Assembly: GCA_028565635.1 (NCBI GenBank)
Contig: JAOXYB010026546.1
Span: 1 to 15,721, forward strand
Direction of reading: 5' to 3'
From: Phoronis ovalis
Taxonomy: Eukaryota > Phoronida > Phoronidae
DNA length: 15,721 nucleotides
In this document: one piece after another, positions 1 to 9,903 of the stretch
Numbering within the stretch: the stretch's first letter is position 1
How the letters are laid out: every line of letters begins with the position of its first letter
The notes under the pieces: model-generated
The model's input: the letters and a program-made list of their open reading frames with translations, nothing else
Databases searched by the model: none
What the model was told of the DNA's origin: nothing
Position numbers and translations under genes: made by a program

Positions 1-1
1 A

Positions 2-133
2 CCCTGTAAAAAATACGAAGATGATCTGACGAAAGCTGAAGCCGTTAGAGCAACACAAAGAAAAGGTTACATACGCCATGCGGTACGACTATATGCCCGT
101 TCACTATTACATAGTGATGGGCATAAAAACTAA
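2..133 (+). other. Open frame entering from the left edge, 43 codons then stop, unassigned
   Basis: Reading from base 2 there are 43 codons before TAA at 131-133, beginning P-C-K-K-Y-E-D-D-L-T-K-A and ending S-L-L-H-S-D-G-H-K-N. The composition is varied and charged, and the stretch has more CpG than its surroundings, unlike neighbouring intron DNA. It could be the end of a terminal exon, a transposon or retrogene fragment, or chance. I do not recognise the protein, and a minus-strand frame is also open across much of it. It would be antisense to SNAP25 and inside its intron. A 43-codon open run is not rare by chance. Confidence 0.2.
93..124. repeat. Short stem-loop
   Basis: ATGCCCGTTCACTAT (93-107) and ATAGTGATGGGCAT (111-124) are inverted copies with a one-base bulge and a TAC loop. 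The stem has 13-14 pairs. It overlaps the unassigned open frame, so it may be incidental. Confidence 0.5.
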
Positions 134-1101
134 AATTGCTTTTTACAACTGAATGCCTTCTGATATGTGTACGAGTACAGAAGTAACAAAATTAAGGTAC
201 TTGGGGACAAACTACTTTGATAGTTCAGTAATAATAGGGTCTTTTAATTGCTAACAACTTTGTTAATATATAGCAGAAAAATGAAAGCCAAAAGCATGTA
301 ATACTATGGGTGCCTAATTACAGAAGCGTTGACAAGCAAAACAAAGAGGAACAAGAAGGATTGCAAGCAAGAGCATATCACATGGTTGGCAAGCTTGTCG
401 AGATATATCATATACTAGCCCATATATAATATATACATGCCCTAGCTAATACTCAAGGCGAGAGACATACAGTATGAAGAAATAAAGGCACTGGAACAGT
501 TGTGAGATTACCCTAAAGCAATACATGTATGTACATATTAAGTAAAATGTCTCTTACAAATTATAGCAAAATGAAAGCAGTTCAGACCTGCAGCCTAAAA
601 CAAGTCGGTCATCAAGAGGTTTTGTATAGCAAGGTTTTAAATTGAAAAAAAAAATTAAAAGCACATGGAGTCATTTACTTCTGCTGTTATATTAAAAGTT
701 AATTTAGTTTTTCTGAATCAAATATCAAATCTGACAGCTTATTGCTGAGAAAAATTATTAACATTGTATCTTGTCCACCCAACAAAATTTGTGAATTTTC
801 TTACAAGAGACATTTTGTAGCAAAAACAGCAATATCACAAACCAGGTTTAAAAATTTATACCAATTTGCTTTCTGTGCAAAACTCTATTTAGAAAATTGA
901 CCAAAATAATGTGAAATAAACATAATTACATATCTCTATCAATATTTTGTATATTTTAATGAAAATCACTTTAAGCACCAGAGCCAGAATTACTGTTTCA
1001 TGATGTTTTTGTTCATTTTAGTGTCTTGAAAACCTTATGAGTATTAGAACTGCTTTAGGCTTTATTGTTAAATCCACACCAGTTCCAGCAGACTGTCTTA
1101 C
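134..1101 (-). other. SNAP25: Intron downstream of the alternative exons (incomplete)
   Basis: This begins at the GTAAGACAGT donor (1101-1092) and runs past the left end of the window. The expected next SNAP-25 exon (Q-L-x-R-I-E-E-G-M-D-Q-I-N and the cysteine-rich palmitoylated linker) was looked for on the minus strand and is not present. The stretch is AT-rich with an A-run at about 643-652 and shows no other recognisable feature. Confidence 0.75.
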
Positions 1102-1150
1102 CGCCTTGACCGTCCAACATAACAATTGTTTTGATACCCACATCCTGGGA
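1102..1150 (-). CDS. SNAP25: SNAP-25-like gene, alternative exon version B (SNAP-23-like, 49 nt)
   Basis: The minus strand reads CACACTTTCTTTCAG, then 16 codons plus one G: SQDVGIKTIVMLDGQG, then GTAAGACA. It has the same length and phase as the exon at 1729-1777, with 10 of 16 residues identical but only 26 of 49 nucleotides. Eight of the ten shared residues use different codons, and the first serine is AGT in one and TCC in the other. That indicates an old duplication kept under purifying selection, not a decaying copy. All five core layers (S, G, T, L, Q) are kept. Differences fall on other faces: K to Q, A to V, R to K, L to I, Y to M, E to G. S-Q-D, G-I-K-T-I and M-L-D resemble SNAP-23 more than SNAP-25. 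The next constitutive exon (linker) is not in the window. Confidence 0.92.
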
Positions 1151-1728
1151 CTGAAAGAAAGTGTGACAACATAAAGAGGCTAGCTATACATCACAAAAGT
1201 TAACTAGGAATTTGCATAAAAGGTGATAATAAAAAAGTTAAATTATAATAATAAATCATTACTAAAAAAACAATAAGTCCATATTACAGTCTTAGCCATA
1301 CCACTGTTAGATATTAAAGCAGCCACACAACAAATTTGATTAACTCCCAATCAAAAGTCGTTCAGGTTAACAGATTCAGCATAACCTCAGACTATGTGCA
1401 TAGTAAATATATGAATATATATTTAAATATTTTCGGTAAACAGGTCAAAGGTGATGCATAACTAAGACTGTATTGAAACTTGGGTTTGGAATAGCAAGTG
1501 GAGACAGAAACATAAATGTGAGGATAGTATATATCTGTCCTGTTGAAAGACAAATTTAGTAAAATCGAAGCCTTGCTGGAAATCTGAAATTAAAGATGTG
1601 TTAAAATATTACAGTGCTACAACACCTTGTGGAAAAACAGATAACGTAACGTTAGCTAAAAGTGAAAAAAAAATTGAGAAGCACAACACTATCGGTCACT
1701 GCGTTAGTTTTCATCATTGTTGTCTTAC
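1151..1728 (-). other. SNAP25: Intron between the two alternative 49-nt exons (578 nt)
   Basis: It is bounded by GTAAGACAAC at the upstream end and CACACTTTCTTTCAG at the downstream end. At 578 nt it is too long for simple steric blocking of the spliceosome, so mutual exclusion would need regulators, competing RNA structure, or decay of frame-shifted transcripts. I found no obvious pair of complementary docking elements by eye. A short AT-repeat stretch lies at 1409-1432. Confidence 0.85.
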
Positions 1729-1777
1729 CTCCCTGTTCATCGAGATATACCAGCGTCCTAATACCAGCATCCTTACT
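1729..1777 (-). CDS. SNAP25: SNAP-25-like gene, alternative exon version A (SNAP-25-type, 49 nt)
   Basis: The minus strand reads a strong pyrimidine-rich acceptor, then 16 codons plus one G: SKDAGIRTLVYLDEQG, followed by GTAAGACA. Fifteen of the 16 residues match human SNAP-25 residues 39-54; the exception is Tyr in place of Met49. It carries core layers -4 (S), -3 (G), -2 (T), -1 (L) and the zero-layer Gln equivalent to human Q53. It ends in phase 1, so the next codon is completed by the following exon outside the window and is probably E55 (G + AA/AG). The exon is 49 nt, as I recall for the vertebrate exon 4. It is paralogous to the exon at 1102-1150, and only one of the two can be used per transcript without a frameshift. 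Confidence 0.95.
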
Positions 1778-2505
1778 CTGAGAGCAGCAGAAACAAACGA
1801 ATGTTATTACCATGCATAATATTACACAATATTAGTATTTTTGTCATATTCATAAATTCGTTTCTCAGTACTGTTTGGCAAAAAAACTAACAGACACACA
1901 TATATGACTGCCTTGCTTTTTTTTTTATTACAGTAAGGATGCTACAATATAAATTGGTCCTTGAATGAAAAGTGAGGATTATTTTAGATAGGTCACACTT
2001 GAATGTCCACAAGATCACCATACAGGAGGTGCCACTTGCCTAATCAGATCTAATGTTTCCCATATTGAGTACAACAGTCTAGAATAATGAATAAAATATT
2101 CCTAATGACTACTTCACTGTGTGAACCTTGGAGCATTTAGTACCCTAGATACTGGTGGCTTGGGTAAACCACAGTTCGGTCTTTTGACAAGTGAACAGGT
2201 ACTTTATAACACATTGTAAATTTCGAATAAACAGCATTTTACGTAACCATTTTAGATGCATGTTTTGGCATATGAGAGCAAATAAACAACAGCACGATAT
2301 ACAGTAACAGTGCACATTGTAACTATAGTACTTTCACACTGAAACACATCGCAAAAACTCTTTTACCGACTGTTTCAACATGTTGCTTGTAATGAAACAG
2401 GACGATACAACATATTACATAAGTATCAAAAGACAGAAAACCTTTTGACTTAAAAAAGTTAATTATATAAAACACATTTTCAAATATATATATGAAATCA
2501 TTTAC
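1778..2505 (-). other. SNAP25: Intron between the 42-nt exon and the first 49-nt exon (728 nt)
   Basis: It is bounded by a GTAAAT donor (2505-2500) and a TTTGTTTCTGCTGCTCTCAG acceptor (1797-1778). A T-rich run lies at about 1917-1929 on the plus strand. I see no third copy of the duplicated exon and nothing else recognisable. Confidence 0.85.
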
Positions 2506-2547
2506 CTCTTCACATAATGCAAGCATACGCCGTGTACTTTCCAATGA
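2506..2547 (-). CDS. SNAP25: SNAP-25-like gene, second coding exon (42 nt, SLESTRRMLALCEE)
   Basis: This is the diagnostic exon. On the minus strand a TTTTTCAG acceptor is followed by 14 codons reading SLESTRRMLALCEE and then a GTAAAT donor. SLESTRRML is a family signature of SNAP-25 and SNAP-23, and MLALCEE is the form I recall from insect SNAP-25, where vertebrates have MLQLVEE. It covers SNARE core layers -7 to -5 of the first (Qb) helix (T, M and C at the positions of human T29, M32 and V36). The exon is phase 0 at both ends, and 42 nt is also, as I recall, the size of the matching vertebrate exon. It joins in frame to ...IKGATNE upstream and to either 49-nt exon downstream. Confidence 0.96.
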
Positions 2548-4473
2548 CTGAAAAATAAAAAAATGAATGTCATGATAATATTAACAACAATAAAACAAAA
2601 ACAGAGAAAATTGATTTAAACTGGGCAGACAATGTGCCACCACATTTCAATAACTGTTACAATGTACAGGAATTAAACTGCTATAACTGACTGTCACTTT
2701 GCATTGAAGTCGTAAACTGACAGTAAACATATCCTGTCAAAAATGATAAATAACTCAGGAACATTTCCACTAGCAGTTCTCTCTGTTGATAAATAATTAT
2801 GAGTCCGGCTTCGTGTGCCTATACAAACTAGTGTCTCTCTTACGAAATACATATTTTGATGCAAATAATTGCATAATTGCAATATTTTTTCAATTTTAAG
2901 AATCTTACTGCAATATTTGCTGCTATAATAAAGCGTTCCAAGGCCAAACTGGTGCAGGGCGCAGAGGATTTCCTTGACTGGGAACTCATGTCTCTGTTTT
3001 ATCACAAAGCTATGAAGATTTTTTTAAAGAAATGTTTCTAAATAAGTAGCAGCATTCTGGGACAAAATTATAATGAAAATAAGTGGTGACATTTATATAA
3101 TACCTCTGTTTTGCAAAAGTACAACGTAATAAATATTTCCTTATGACGCACATAGGCATTTGTTATTTTAGATTTCCAATTAGCAATGTATCACTCAACT
3201 GTTGTTCTACAGTTGCTAATACATTTTGGTACTTAACTTCATATAATGTTACCTTAGATTAAATACAAATTCTGTTTCGTTAGCAAACATTAATGATTTT
3301 TAATAAGCCCTAGACCTTACAGTGAACTCGATGGTCATTTGTGGAAACTTTGCTAATTTTACCACAGGTCACACATTACTTATGGATGCTACGAACATTT
3401 GCAATAGATGTCACTATTTATTCGTTTTATTAAAGCAGACGGAACTTAACTGACACAAAGGCCTCTAGGGAGCAGATGGTTTTAAAGTGTTGACTACCTG
3501 ATTTTACTAAAAGGTAGATCTCCAAGACATGTATTAACAGCAAGACAGCTGATTGGTTGAATGAATCCACTTGAATGAGGAAAATAAATATAAAGTAAAA
3601 CACTTAATTCATAGTAAGAAGACAATTTCTAGTTACAGTTTCATGTCTTGCCCACCAGAGGGACACTGAGAAAAAATGCTGGATTCGTGGGTCAGGCCAC
3701 CGTTTTAATGGACTTAAAAATATAATTATGCTTTTGTTAGAAAAATAACAGAATGGTTTATTGATAAAATTTTATTTTGCTTTTCTAATTATGTAAAGAG
3801 TACAGATATAATAACTAGCAATTTTTTTTATTCAACACTGAGTGGAATAAACCCCCCATTTTATTCGCAGCATATATGCTACTTTTTATTCATGTTGTAT
3901 GTATGTAACTCAAATATCCGTCAAGTAATACAATTGAGAAATGACAATTAGAAAGGAAATCACTTTGGAACATATACAATAATACTTCACACATTAAGCC
4001 AGATAATTGTACGATTTTGTTCATTAAATTGAAGCATCTTAAAATAAGTCATTTATCAATAAATATGCACTGGCTAACATGTAAGAATATTTGGTATGAC
4101 AAGAACGACAATCAATGAATTTTATAACTTTACAATCCACTTTTACCAGTACAGAATTCTGTGAATTTTAACTGTATATTCCTAGAATGGTTCTGCAAAT
4201 TCTAGGGTTTTGCCGTGAGACACATTCAAATCATTGATTATGGTAGAAGTTACAACCTAATCATTCACCACATTAGAAATGTGGACAACGTACTCTGCAT
4301 TAAAATGTCGACTGGTAAAGAGAAATTTTCAGAGTCAGATCTCTTAATGCTGTAAATTTATGTTGCTAAAACAGTGCTACACCAAAAGTTTACAAAAGTA
4401 TCCCAGCCTGCCTAACCATTGTGTATACAAACTGGTAATCCTCAAATATCATGCATCCTTTTCCTCGCACTTA

Positions 4474-4580
4474 AGTTTCCAGGACCATGGATGGCTTTCT
4501 AGACACAAACATCTTCACTACTTCTGCTATGTTTTAAACTTGTCTGTGTGTTTGGAAATCCATCCGTGGTCCTGGAAACT
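4474..4580 (+). ncRNA. Pre-miRNA-like hairpin in the large intron (candidate)
   Basis: The arm 4474-4507 (starting AGTTTCCAGGACCATGGATG) is almost the exact reverse complement of 4547-4580 (ending CATCCGTGGTCCTGGAAACT). As plus-strand RNA, 34 consecutive positions pair with a single C/U mismatch (position 22 of the stem) and three G:U wobbles (positions 15, 27, 29). The loop is about 39 nt. Stem length and near-perfect pairing fit a microRNA precursor, but also a short foldback transposon. It lies antisense to the host gene, so it would need its own promoter. I do not recognise a known microRNA in either arm. The inverted repeat itself is certain; its being an RNA gene is inference. Confidence 0.4.
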
Positions 4581-6454
4581 TCACAGAATTCACAGAATTA
4601 CCAGTTTCAATGCAGCCTAAGCCATCATACCATTTATCTGTTTTAAGATGCTTGCTGTCAGACTAATTAACAACTGACTAATTAGCAAACATCTAACAAT
4701 AATTGTTGCTTTACATAACTGTCTCAGCTAGGTCATGTTGATGAAAGTTGAAGCACTAATTATAATTATATGTATTTTATTTTCATAACTCCTTCACAAT
4801 TGCATTACTCTCATGCCACATCATAGATCATCACATAATCTTGTCATTTTTGGTATTACAATATTAATAATAATTTAATAGTATATAAACACTGAGCATT
4901 GTCTCATCGCCATGGACAGGCACACCGTATTACCCTTGATGATCAAAACCTTGAAAATGATAAATGGAATTATAACAGTGATACAAAAATACAATTAAGT
5001 ACACAGCAAGGGAGTTCAGGCTCTTATTAGTTTAAAAACTGTCATAACTAACCCAGATCCGAATGACAGTATGTGTTTTACATAATTCCCACAACACCCA
5101 CGTTAAGTTTAATTTTGACTGAATAAAATGATTATAACCATACTGAGCTGAGGAACTTAGGTGATCATTGTTATCTATGTAATTAGATTTCTGCATAATA
5201 CATCCTGAGCTAGCTGTCAGTAGGAGTAACAGGTAAATTCACTAAGAAATATAAGGTTATTTTAGCATATACTGAGCTAAAATGTCAAAAACACCACTTT
5301 TGCAAGCTTTCCTAACGCAGTTGGAATTCTGTGCAACCTTCCCTCTTATAATGAAAGATTTGAACATCACACAATCAACAATGATGCTACAAAATTCTAT
5401 CATTTAGTATGCAGTTAGATAGTAAACAAAGAGATAATGCTATCACAGCTGAAACAAGTCAAATGTCTTGGCTAAATTCCAATGTTTCTTTCTGGTCATC
5501 TTATTAGATCCTGTCGCTTCATATTTAAGAGACAAAAGAAATTCTGATCTCACAATGAATTTTGTTGTCCTTCATTGTATGGATTAATGGGGGAAGGGTG
5601 GAGGCAGTTTAAAACAGTTTTATTTAGAAATGTGTACTTTGTTTTCTGTGGTGAGAAATGCTTATATCGAGTGTAAAAGAACAGGCAATTCAGATATATA
5701 GTTACAATGATACAATTTTTTCAGTTACAATCATTATTTGAAACATCCAACTGTAAGTGGAAATTTGTTGACAGGATCCTTTGGCTACGTACAAATATTG
5801 CTTCTCTTTGTCAGCTGTATATTTTTCAGAATTAGCATCTCTCTCACCACATACTTCATACTTTTTCTCTCTGTTACTATTTGCACGGTATAGGATTTTC
5901 AGTACAAGCAAGCAGACTAATCACGAGACTGCAGATGCCAAGCATAAATTCTGATATCAAACTAACATCACGTACAGTACTGACATAACACCTTCTGGGA
6001 CAAGCAATCTTTCCTGCATTGACACTATAAGAAACTAGGACAGATGGCAGGAGGTACCCGCAGGTCTGGGATATTGATAGTATATTTTGCGTATAAATGT
6101 TTTTATTTGGTTGCTATAAAAATATACTTTTATATAACTGTTACTTTCTTTTAAAACTTCTTTACATCTGGAAGGTGCATGGTATGTATTTTCATGGTTG
6201 TATTACCTACAGTGTACAATAAGATTGCATGGAGTCATACCAAAGCTATAAGTAAGAAACTTGATGACTGATTGCCATAGTTTTTATTTGGACACGATAT
6301 TACAAAAACTGTCAAGAATTACCAAATGCTATTTACAACAAGCAAGCTGGTGACAAAAAAAAATACTGCCATAAAATTTAAAAGCTGAGTCTTCACTCTT
6401 GTACTAATTAGAAATCTTTTTTGAGGTATCCATTTATATTGATAACACATAATT

Positions 6455-6724
6455 TAGGGGGGCAGGGGGTACCCCCAAGGTACAATGCTCGCACTTAAAA
6501 ATCGGCAATGCTCGCTGCTCGCACTTAACAAGAAAAATTAACAACCAAAAAAAAAATGAAAAAAGTCGTCGAAACAAAATAGTACACTAAATTAAGAAGA
6601 AAATGCAAAATAATGGTCGCCAAAAGACATTGCTCGCACTTAATAGAACAAGGCAATGCTCGCTGCTCGCACTTAACAGACCAAATGCTCGCTGCTCGCG
6701 ATACCCCCCCCCCCCTACAGCCCT
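6455..6724. mobile_element. Possible small non-autonomous transposon with TGCTCGC repeats
   Basis: A 270-bp block differs sharply in composition from the AT-rich intron and is flanked by the 7-bp direct repeat CATAATT (6448-6454 and 6725-6731), which could be a target-site duplication. It begins with G-runs (TAGGGGGGCAGGGGGTACCCCC) and ends with a run of 12 C (6704-6715) followed by TACAGCCCT, giving loosely inverted G/C ends. Inside are five related units: AATGCTCGCACTTA at 6484-6497, an extended form with a second TGCTCGC at 6507-6527, ATTGCTCGCACTTA at 6629-6642, and extended forms at 6655-6675 and 6684-6700. An AT-rich middle of about 100 bp separates the two groups. No protein-coding capacity is evident. 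Confidence 0.45.
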
Positions 6725-9700
6725 CATAATTACTATAAACCAATTCCTAAGATTTTATGTGCAATTTATGAATACTTAAGCTAAATAATGTAATTCCTTA
6801 TTTTGACCCAAATATGTATATTTTGGTACAAAAATGTTGTTGAGCACTATGAAAACTTGTGAAGTTACAGCAATTGTGCAGTGAATGTACTATTTGATAT
6901 GGATATATACAAAAGTCTAAGTTCAAGAACACCACTGTGTCGACATCTGGTGAGAAGCAACAATAACAGGTTCAAATCCTGCACTTGAAATCTATAACCA
7001 TAGCTTCATCACTGTACGTTACTTATACAAATTTAATAAAAAGCAGTGCCTCTGTAGCATATCAAAGAGAGAAATCCAAGAATATAAATATCATAGTATA
7101 GCTACAAATGACATTGAATTCTAACAAACACACTACACACTAGGGGATATCATTGACAGAGCAGGAATAAAATAATAGCTTTATAGAGTTATAATTAAAA
7201 TAATTCTTTTTATCAGTGTCACTGTTCAGTTAAAGAAATCATCAATCTATCCACAATTTACCAAATATAACCTAACTGTAGAATCATTTTCAAATATATC
7301 TATCATACTTTGGCAACCAGGTTTATTTTAGGAAAGCTCTACTTTATTTTTTTCTACATGAATTACACAGTACTGAGTTCATTCTAAAAAAATATTTTTC
7401 ATTTCTAACTAATTGATAAAGTTATATACCAGATACTGCTACAGAAACACTGTATTTAAAATCAGAATCAATAATTATGATAAACTAGAGATTGAACCAT
7501 TACATATATTAGTTACTTGATATAGAACAAATGTGAGTGTAAACAAACTAATACATCTTCTATCATATCGACAATTCTGTGGTGTCTGTTAATACAGTCA
7601 AACATTATAAATTTTTAATGCAATGTGTATATTTTACTTATTAATTCACAACCATAGAATGTCAAATATGACAGTCAATACAAAAACAATTTACAAACAA
7701 TTTACCTAGAAACACAATCATTTTGCTACATGGCAAAACAGTGGGAAACACATTACAAAAGTTAAATCAAATGCAGACTTTCAAATTATGATAAAAAATC
7801 TATTCCTCCCTTTATGAATAAATAGCTTCTTTATAGTATATCATTGAATGCACGGTATTGCCATACAATTCTTTATCTAATAAGCCAATCAAATTTATAC
7901 ATTGTGAATTATTAGCGGAAACACATTTTCTTTAAATCCTTATGAACTGAAAATAATATACATGAATTTTTGGTTCATTTGTCAACATTTTATTATGAAA
8001 TAAAAAATGTTCATAAAGTGGCCCCGAGAACTGTGTTACTTCTACAAAACTGACAATAGCATCAGAAAGAAGATATTTATTGTAACACAAAGATTTTTTA
8101 GAAACCTTGTTGTTTATTGACACTTTTGTATGAAGATGTTAAACACGATTGTTGTTCAGGAAATAATTTCATGTTGATTTTAAAACAAACAGACGAATGA
8201 AAATAATTTAAAGTATATACATATTTACAGAAAATATATCCAAAAGTAATGAAATAAAACCTGGACATATTATACTGTATATATAAAGCAATACAGAGCA
8301 GTTTCTCAGCAAGTTAACAAAGGCTGGGAGGATGGGTTGACCTTTCTTCAGCCTAGAAATGGATCACCCACTGTCGGCAGAGCAAACTAAATTTTTTCTC
8401 AAAGTATCAAGCTCTAGAATTGAATTTTAACATTATGATGGTTATCATTTGCTATAATAAGAATTATTAGAAAAGAATGCAACCATTTCCAAGAAACTTT
8501 TAAGAAAAAAATTAGGAATTAAGAAGACCATAGTTTGTTTGTTGTTCATTTTATCTTTAAAAAGAAATGGTTTTTGTAGTTATAGGCAAATCAATAGGAT
8601 AACTATATTTCAACACTGTTACACTATTGATAGCCAGTACTAATAATATACTACCAGAAAATACACTAGACTGGCCCAGTCTGAATACATTTTTGTGTAT
8701 TATCTTTCTTTTCATATTAATACTAATAGTTTTGTGGCACAAAATTCCAATTATATAATATTATATATTTCTATTTTCATTAATAAAATGATTAATTTAT
8801 TGATAGTACTGTGAAAAATAGATGAAAAATAAGTATAAACATATATTACATCCTCATTTATTTACTTCATATGTAAACTTTTCAAAGATGCTAGAACTGG
8901 GTACAAAACCTACAACAAAATACTGAGTACAAAAAGAGCACTGAATGATGATGATGGTAATAGTGGCGAAGCTGACATTAATGCCAACGATACTGATAAT
9001 AACTTGAATCAAATCTGCATACACAGTTTTGGGTGAAACTGAAGTTCTCAACAATCCTGAGTTGAGTCTGTTATGATTCTTCCATACCAATGCTATTTAC
9101 ATAATTCTGAGACAAGCACAGCCTAATGATGATAATCAAATCTTAAGAATATAATGATGATCCCATTTAACAAGCTGTTAAATTAAAGATATGGCTATTT
9201 AGGCAAAATTTCTATTAATTTCAAACTATTACAATTTACAAATTACTCAAAACAGCTATAAATGCTGATACCCAGGTGTTAACTTAATGATATATAAACT
9301 TCCAGAAAACAGAAAGCCCTTTCTATAACCACAGTTTTTATGAATTTTATTGTCAGTAGAATTGTTAACCCACCAGCTTTAACAAACAGGCACCTTATTA
9401 AGGACAACTTATTTTTATTTAATATTTATTAAGAGATACTGATTTTATTGGCATGTGACGTACTACCTCATACTTTATTTAGTGAGTATCTCCCTAGTGC
9501 TAACTAACAATTTTCAAAACTCTTATCTGTAGTTTGAACAGTAATTGCAGTAGAAAACTCCTGGATGTTTCAAAGTGAGCAGCATGATCTAATGAGTCAA
9601 CAAGCATATACAATAAACTGCTCACTTGGTTGGTGACATATTAGAACTGACTATTTTTTTTTGCTTTTCACACATTCTGAAGCTGGATTTTTTTTACATA

Positions 9701-9759
9701 TTTTATGCTATGCCATTACTATAACTGAATATGAAAATATTTAATAGCTACTATCTTAC

Positions 9760-9903
9760 TTCATTAGTAGCCCCTTTTATCTGTAGTTGAAGATCTCTGG
9801 CCTCTTTCTGCTCCTCAGTAAGTTCTATCTCAGGTTCTGGTTCGACATCAGGCTCCTCCCCATCCTTCTTTTTCTTTTTCTTTTGCACCTCTTCCTCAGG
9901 CAT
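9760..9903 (-). CDS. SNAP25: SNAP-25-like gene, first coding exon (residues 1-48)
   Basis: This exon encodes the N-terminus of a Qb/Qc-SNARE of the SNAP-25/SNAP-23 family, which supplies two helices to the SNARE bundle that drives vesicle fusion at the plasma membrane. The minus strand reads ATG at 9903-9901, then 48 codons, then a GTAAGA donor at 9759-9754, ending in phase 0. Residues 1-13 are MPEEEVQ followed by six lysines. Residues 14-31 are acidic and proline-containing. Residues 34-48 (EARDLQLQIKGATNE) align with the start of the first SNARE helix just before SLESTRRML. An in-frame stop (TGA at 9930-9928) lies upstream with no ATG between, which supports this start. The assignment rests on joining in frame to the 42-nt exon at 2506-2547; this exon alone would not identify the family. 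The N-terminus is about 24 residues longer than vertebrate SNAP-25 and its lysine run is unusual. Confidence 0.88.

Larger units (their letters stand above)
2548..9759 (-). other. SNAP25: Intron between first coding exon and 42-nt exon (7,212 nt)
   Basis: It is bounded by a GTAAGA donor at its upstream end and a TTTATTTTTCAG acceptor at 2559-2548. Within it I can point to a foldback of pre-miRNA size at 4474-4580 and a possible transposon-like insert at 6455-6724. There are also minor features: an 18-nt direct repeat of CACAGAATT at 4582-4599, short ATG/ATA microsatellites near 4862-4885 and 8944-8955, and a 12-bp GGGGGTACCCCC palindrome inside the insert. The remainder is AT-rich, low in CpG, with frequent stops in all frames. 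I found no additional exon in it by eye. Confidence 0.85.

Noticed and set aside
1-1080. Search for the next SNAP-25 exon (cysteine-rich linker, alternative 5a/5b in vertebrates)
   Set aside because: No minus-strand match to the expected residues or to a suitable acceptor-donor pair; it should lie beyond the left edge.
1598-1819. 73-codon plus-strand open frame
   Set aside because: It overlaps the SNAP-25 exon at 1729-1777 on the opposite strand and is its antisense shadow.
2323-2544. Minus-strand open frame containing ESTRRMLALCEE and continuing for about 60 codons
   Set aside because: Only the first part is exon; after the GTAAAT donor it reads through intron, and the continuation has no family similarity.
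2694-3005. 103-codon minus-strand open frame
   Set aside because: It lies wholly within the large intron, has no recognisable domain and no splice or promoter context.
3179-3226. ATTAGCAA...TTGCTAAT inverted repeat
   Set aside because: 8-bp arms and a long loop are expected by chance in AT-rich DNA of this length.
6968-6985. GGTTCAAATCC, a tRNA B-box look-alike with a 4-bp T-arm
   Set aside because: No A box, D arm, anticodon arm or acceptor stem could be found at the proper distance upstream; at most a decayed tRNA-derived SINE.
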